This document shows positions 58,992 through 64,000 of a stretch of 64,000 nucleotides of DNA, piece by piece. The position numbers and the translations under genes are program-made. Source of the stretch: Larix kaempferi (Eukaryota > Streptophyta > Pinopsida > Pinales > Pinaceae); assembly GCA_027924585.1 (NCBI GenBank), contig BSBM01000232.1, positions 30,899,001 to 30,963,000 on the forward strand, read 5' to 3'. Position 1 is the first letter of the stretch. Each line of letters opens with the position of its first letter. The notes beneath the pieces are model-generated. The model did not search any database. It was not told the origin of the DNA and saw only the letters and a list, made by a program, of their open reading frames with translations.

Positions 58992-61270
58992 CATTTCTTT
59001 TGTAAGCGGTGGCTTGCTCAATAGGCAAAAGATAGGTTCAAATGTAGCCTTCACCAGGGTTCAAGTTTCACCAACAACATGAGTAAAGCATTTAAGCAGA
59101 CCTTGGGCCTTGTGTGAGATTATGTAGCCTTTGGACTGAAATAACATGACCTAGTTACTGGGTTTTTCATCCTTTAGAGTTAACTCAACAGATTATCACC
59201 AATGTTGCTAGACATTTGGCTAGTTCCATGTTTGCAGGAGCCCAGTTCGAATCCCCATAGGTTAGGTGCACTGATCTATGCCTAAGTTACCGGAAACATC
59301 TAGGAAGAAGGGGGGATATGCCGTCCCTCATTTCGGAAATTGAAACGGAGGGGATATGGCTTGGAAACGATGCTTAAATGTTTCCAAGCTGTATCCAAAA
59401 AACAGAAATGTTTCCAAGCCATTTCTGACAGTTTCCTAAAACGTTTCCATCAGCTTCCAGCCATTACCTGAAACATTTACAACAGTTTCCAGCCGTTTCT
59501 TGGTTTTCTGAAACGTTTCAGCTGCTACAAGGCGAGTTTCTGACTATAAATAGTGATTTTTTGACATGAAAAAAAACAAATAAACAACCCTAAAGGCAAA
59601 CTATAAAACCCTAACCCTAAATTGAGCTTCAAAACTTAGATATAAAACCTCAAGGCTCAAAGCTTATAAATCAAGCGTTAAACCCTAATCCTAAATTGGT
59701 GAATGGTAATCTGACTTATGTCTCATGGTTTTTGTCTCATTGTATTTTTCCAGAAAGGATATAGGCTTACTTTTGGTTCAAAAAATCACTGATCTATGGA
59801 CATTTTATTGTATCAAATGCTTGTCTACTATAGTGTTAGTTTCACAGCCTAGTGTAGAAGTACAATGATTATTTTATTGTCTTTTTTTCTCAGCTTTTTT
59901 GCCAATTCCTTAGCTTTGTTGCAAATAAACCCCAATGACTTGCATATGTGATAAAACAACTTGCATATCAAAATTGATATGCAGTGGCAGTTTTAGCCCT
60001 ACAAAATAGCATACTACATTTATGAAGGGTTACATGAACCAGCACATCTTCCCAATAATTTTCCAACAAGCTTCTGTTTTCTTCTTTTCCTTTTTTGAAT
60101 TGGTATGTACTCTTGACCTATGGCCTTATTTACTCCATTGCCAGTACACTCTGATGCCCCTATCATTATGTTGTGGAGCAAATAATGATGATATGTCGTT
60201 TAGAAAATTCTTCATATGATATGCATGTGATATTTTAACCTTATTTCAAGCATTTTTATCAGTATAAACCATAAAAAGTAAACAACATATCCAAGGGAAC
60301 TCAATGGTGTCTACAAATAATTTTATGGCATAGAGTGCAATATTGCATGTCATTACACCTTTTGTCATATTGCTCAACATATGAGATCACTTATTTATAC
60401 TTGAGTGCTTAACTAATCCCCTTAAAACATGGCTGATTAAGTCCACTTTGATCATCCAAGTCAGTCCCTAATAGTTAGACAATCCTGTGATTTTATGAGC
60501 CAATCAGTTTGTCGACCAACGCTCACTTGCCTAGCTAATTCTGCCATCCATGAGTGGACCAACTCAAATACACCTTAGTTGAGTCACTGACTTACAACCA
60601 AAATTGTGTTTAATCACAAATTCCAACACTTTTTAGAGTTCAATTGGTGTATTCTTTTGTTAGATGCTAACAATTGGATTCATCCTTGGAGTAATTTTAG
60701 GGTTTGAAATAGATGTTTAGAAGTAGTTGAAATATTCTTTTTTAAATGCCTGATAGGGGATGGCTTATATATGGCACTCAGGATAGAAGAATATTGTCTA
60801 CGACAATATTTGAGTTTGCTAATTTCAATTGTTATAAATGACATGACTGCCTCAAAATTTAATTGAAGAATGGCAGTCTAAATTATGTATATCTCATGGT
60901 TATGTGTGTGTGTGATGCCATTTCCCCATTGTTTGTATCTAACATTTTTGAAATTTTGTCATATCCGTATATGTTCCTGTATCCGCTTCAGTGCAACTTA
61001 GATCTACGCTGACGGGTTTACTACGGATGCCATCCACAAATGTGGGGAAGCATTTGTTGGGTTTCCCAGGTTTTAATTGGAAAATATATATACATAACAG
61101 GATTTATTTCTCCTATTGAATTTTGTAGGTTAGAATGAGAAGCCTGAAGGTCCATAATGCTTGAAGATTTGGTGGATTATTCAAAGGACCCCTTGAGGGG
61201 GTCTAGATCTAGTCACATCCAAGTTCCCATGAGACTCCTAGTCCTTCACTGAGAAAGGGGATCACGCATG
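57646..61270. other. probable intron 1 of phosphoglucomutase, no gene recognised
   Basis: If the first exon is beyond the window, all of this is intron. It is AT-rich; 59320-59540 is dense in GTTTCC/GGAAAC words. No exon encoding a transit peptide could be supported. Confidence 0.45.
58909..58991. repeat. (TC)n and (TA)n microsatellite
   Basis: Two TC runs are separated by a copy of TTCGAGAATAACAAAGAT, which also stands before the first run at about 58888. A TA run follows the second TC run. This looks like a short local duplication with slippage. Confidence 0.92.
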
Positions 61271-61460
61271 AACCCTTGGTCCTTTGTCCTAAGATTGATC
61301 AAACCTTAGGCTTGATAGGAAAATTCGGTCATGCTTTTATGGCAAGTGACTTGTCAATTTCGAGAAAAATTAGCAAATCTCCTCTATCAAAATCATACCC
61401 TCTTACGACCTTGGGATTGGTGGATTCATTTGAGTTTAATGGTCTAGACCAAAACACTGG

Positions 61461-61937
61461 TTGTCACTTTTACTCTTAGAGGGGGGCCAGAAGAGACAGG
61501 ATGGATTCAATCATCGTATGGGTAAAAATGCTTGGACTCCCTTTGGATTTTGGTCTTGGGAGGTGTTTAGGGTGGCTAGAAATGCAATTGGGCATTTCAT
61601 TGAGGCCAATATGTCCCTTAAGGACACTTGTCTAATGGAGGTGGCTCACAATTTGGTTAGGGTGGAATTGAGGGATGGATTGGCAGATAATTTAATGTTT
61701 CCCAAGGGGAACCATTATTTTGTACAAATTTTGGACTACATTGGTTCTCCCTTCAGGTGCAACTATTGCCATAAATATGGTTATTTCATTGCAGAGTGTA
61801 GTTTTCCTTTTAAGCAGAAGGTCTGGGTGAGAAAGGAATTGGTAAATAGGCATATAGAAAGCGGACATGAAAATTTGAACAATGATGTGTCTTGTGGTTG
61901 GAGGTCAGTCAAAAGGTTTGGATTTGGTTGGAGGTGA
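61461..61937 (+). pseudogene. L1-type LINE ORF1 fragment with zinc-knuckle-like motif
   Basis: It reads AWTPFGFWSWEVFRVARNAI and GHFIEANMSLKDTCLMEVAH, then FVQILDYIGSPFRCNYCHKY. This matches the conserved block of plant L1 ORF1 proteins, which bind the LINE RNA. In the knuckle CNYCHKYGYFIAEC the usual His is Tyr, so metal binding is probably lost. The upstream domain is not recognised. Its open frame ends at 61937, before the ORF2 remnant. Confidence 0.65.
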
Positions 61938-62599
61938 CTTGATAGCAGGAAAAGTAGTTGATTTGCTTGCTACGGTTGAAACTTCAAAGGAAATGGGCTC
62001 GACTGCCTCTTAGTTTGCAGGATGCATACAATCTCCTCTAGCCTTAGGCTTAGAAGGTGATGGGGCGCACTCTCTCCACAAGCCTCTCTAGATCCTTGAG
62101 GTAAGCTCATTAATCACGTGGTGTATTGAATCTTGTTTCCTCCTCGAAAAAAGATTTTTTTTTAGGCCTTAGTTTAATATGGGTCTTGGTTTTTCTAGGG
62201 ATTGGGAGAAGGGGGTCCTGGTGGAAGATGTTTGTAAGGGTTTGGGCTTTCAATCACCCCAGGGTGATATTACATTTTCTACAAATGAGATCCTAAGGGA
62301 AAGAAATGACCTGGTTGGGTTTGGGATGGTTTCACCTGGGAAGAGAACCTCTTCTGACAGGTCACCTCAAGATGTGCCTACTAGGTATGGCCTAAGGCCT
62401 TGGAGGGCGATTCCAAAAGGGTTTTTTGGGGGTTTTATCAAAGGTTAAGGAATAAACGAGTAGAAGGGCACTATTAGGTTAAGTAGAGGCAAAAAATACT
62501 TTATAACACTAGCCTAGGAAAGGGCTGCAAATGAAGTCTCAAGTGGTTGACAATTGGTGATTGTTGGGATTCTTAGAGCTTTGAATACCCCTGGAGGGG

Positions 62600-63590
62600 T
62601 TGCCCCATGATTTGTTTAACTTTAAATTGTCAAGGATCAGCCTACCTTCTAAAAAACAAGCCTTGAGAAGACTTGTGGAGGATCACAAGTCAGACATGCT
62701 GTTGCTACAAGAATATAATGTGCAATGGGAGGAAGATAGTAGGGGAACTCGAAAAGATGCTAGGAGGCTAGTTTTTTATGTTTTTAGATGCCAAGGGGAG
62801 GTCTAGGGATGTTATCTTAGGTTGGTGAAGCAGGTCCTTTCTTTGCTCTAATTGTTGGTCTCGTGAATCGGGCTAGGGCCTACACTTTACTCTCCAGAGC
62901 TAGGAAAAGAGCTGAAAAGAATGAATATATATGGTCCTTATGCTAAAAGAGTTAGATATTGGGAAACGTTTTTAATGGGGAATGCATGAAGCTGGAAAAT
63001 ATATATCTTGGTGAGGACCTAAATTTTTCTTTGGGATGTTTAGAAATTTGGGGCCCATTTGCTTAGGTAGATCCACTCTCTGATATTTTTTCTTAGGAGA
63101 TTGGGAGATGGGCGGGTCTCCATGATATTGAGCCTATAAAGTTCAGACCCACCTAGAATAATAAAAGGGTCGGTTTCGATCATGTTTCTTAAAGACTCGA
63201 TCATTTCCTTTTATTTGTATCATTGTTGGAAAGTTCTTTCAAGATAAGATAATGGGTCAGTTTAGGTGGGGACTTTGACAATTTTTATGTGCTTTTGGAA
63301 ATGGTGGGGGGTGGAAGAAAGGCTTCAAGTCCCTTCAAATTTAATCCATAGTGGCTTGAAGAGGAAGACTTTGAAAAGGTTGTAATAGAGCAGTGGATTC
63401 CCTTTGATGGCTTCATCAGGGAGTCATCTTCCCTTTAGTTTGAAGCGAATCTTAAAACGGCTAAGCAGGCAGACATTACTTAGGCGCATTCTAAAAAAGA
63501 AAAGGATGATGCGGAATTGGTTGAAGTGGAGACAAAGTTGGAGGGCTTGTATTCCAATGAGGGGGACTCTAGCTAGTTCTAGCTAATAAG
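62600..63590 (+). pseudogene. L1-type LINE ORF2 endonuclease remnant
   Basis: It starts with LNCQGS-like text in one frame and SKKQALRRLVEDHKSDMLLL in another, the usual opening of plant L1 ORF2 (LNCRG ... LQE). Later pieces fit the endonuclease in order: NIYGPYAKRVRYWETFL (about 62920), DLNFSLG-like and WGPF-like text (63020-63060), RPT-NNK-like (63150), and WIPFDGFIRESSS (63397). Stops and frame changes are frequent. The reverse transcriptase is not seen; it would lie beyond 63600. Confidence 0.6.
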
Positions 63591-63599
63591 CTCATTGGA

Positions 63600-64000
63600 T
63601 CATTGATTGGTTAAAGAGAAACTGGATCCACAATTTATTAATATTCGCTCAAGGTTGTCTACAACAATTGTAAATGGAACTAGGGACTTTGCAAGTTGTT
63701 CTTAAACCCTTACTTCTACTATATCCCACCCAAACCCTTTTCCTTTCCCTCAACCATTAGGGTTTACTCAAATTCGAATAGGAACTAGATCCACCTAGGT
63801 AAATGGCTCTATTGCTTGCCCTGTATCTGTATATGGGAATGAATCTATATCTGGAGTTGTAACTGGTACCAAGAAATGGGTTGGATCCATTGCACTTTAC
63901 ACCGAACCAACTATAATATTATTCCATCTTGCTCAGCATTCTTTAGAGTTTGAGAGCCAATAGCAACGCTTCCCGTAGGCCCAAACCCAACAATTCGTTA
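63600..64000. other. right edge, no gene recognised
   Basis: This could be further decayed LINE sequence, but I can point to no motif. Confidence 0.35.

Noticed and set aside
59575-59700. Several AAACCCTA words, resembling plant telomere repeats
   Set aside because: Only a few scattered copies without a tandem array; ordinary AT-rich sequence.

Overview
This is plant nuclear DNA. It holds one conserved host gene, on the minus strand, in a landscape made almost entirely of decayed LTR retrotransposons plus one LINE remnant. The host gene encodes plastidic phosphoglucomutase. I can assemble 21 coding exons between 57645 and 21430. All have usable splice sites (one donor is GC), every exon joins in phase, and there are no internal stops. 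Together they give 555 residues that run from just after the expected transit peptide to the natural C-terminus. The first exon (transit peptide) is not visible and probably lies beyond position 64000. Several introns are very long (12.6, 12.9 and 5.8 kb) and are filled with nested LTR elements. Long TE-filled introns around an intact housekeeping gene suggest a large-genome seed plant. I lean towards a gymnosperm such as a conifer, but this is inference.

Layout. 1-8887: a Ty3/gypsy element of Tat type on the plus strand, cut by the window edge. It has a broken pol, a second RNase H after integrase, an antisense ORF, a long 3' region and a 3' LTR at 7936-8887. It sits in the gag/leader of a minus-strand Ty1/copia element (B, 8888-10719), and B itself sits in the RNase H region of an older minus-strand copia element (A, 10720 to about 13480). 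14465-17633: a decayed plus-strand coiled-coil reading frame of unknown function. 18540-20046: a third minus-strand copia piece (C: gag, leader, primer-binding site, LTR).

21430-57645: the phosphoglucomutase gene. The 23694-29514 intron carries an LTR with a primer-binding-site-like sequence (23878-24781). The 29982-42838 intron carries a small LTR with a gag remnant (30559 to about 32000), the chromodomain end of a chromovirus and its LTR (33439 onward), and a 5.66-kb copia element (D, 34336-39996) with perfect 5-bp target-site duplications, inserted into that chromovirus LTR. The 44257-56841 intron carries a deletion derivative with 5-bp duplications (E, 45426-48418), a minus-strand copia element (F, 48925-54440), a hairpin element (55092-55251) and a very old plus-strand copia remnant (G, about 55310-56460). 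Right of 57645 lies probable intron 1, with a dinucleotide repeat and a decayed L1-type LINE (61461 to about 63590).

The only apparently functional protein-coding gene is phosphoglucomutase, which links starch synthesis and breakdown by interconverting glucose-1-phosphate and glucose-6-phosphate in plastids. I saw no convincing wholly new system. The most unusual items are a family of near-palindromic motifs shared by the gypsy LTR and the region upstream of its antisense ORF, an intron-like module shared by two copia elements, the unidentified coiled-coil frame, and the GC-AG intron in the host gene.
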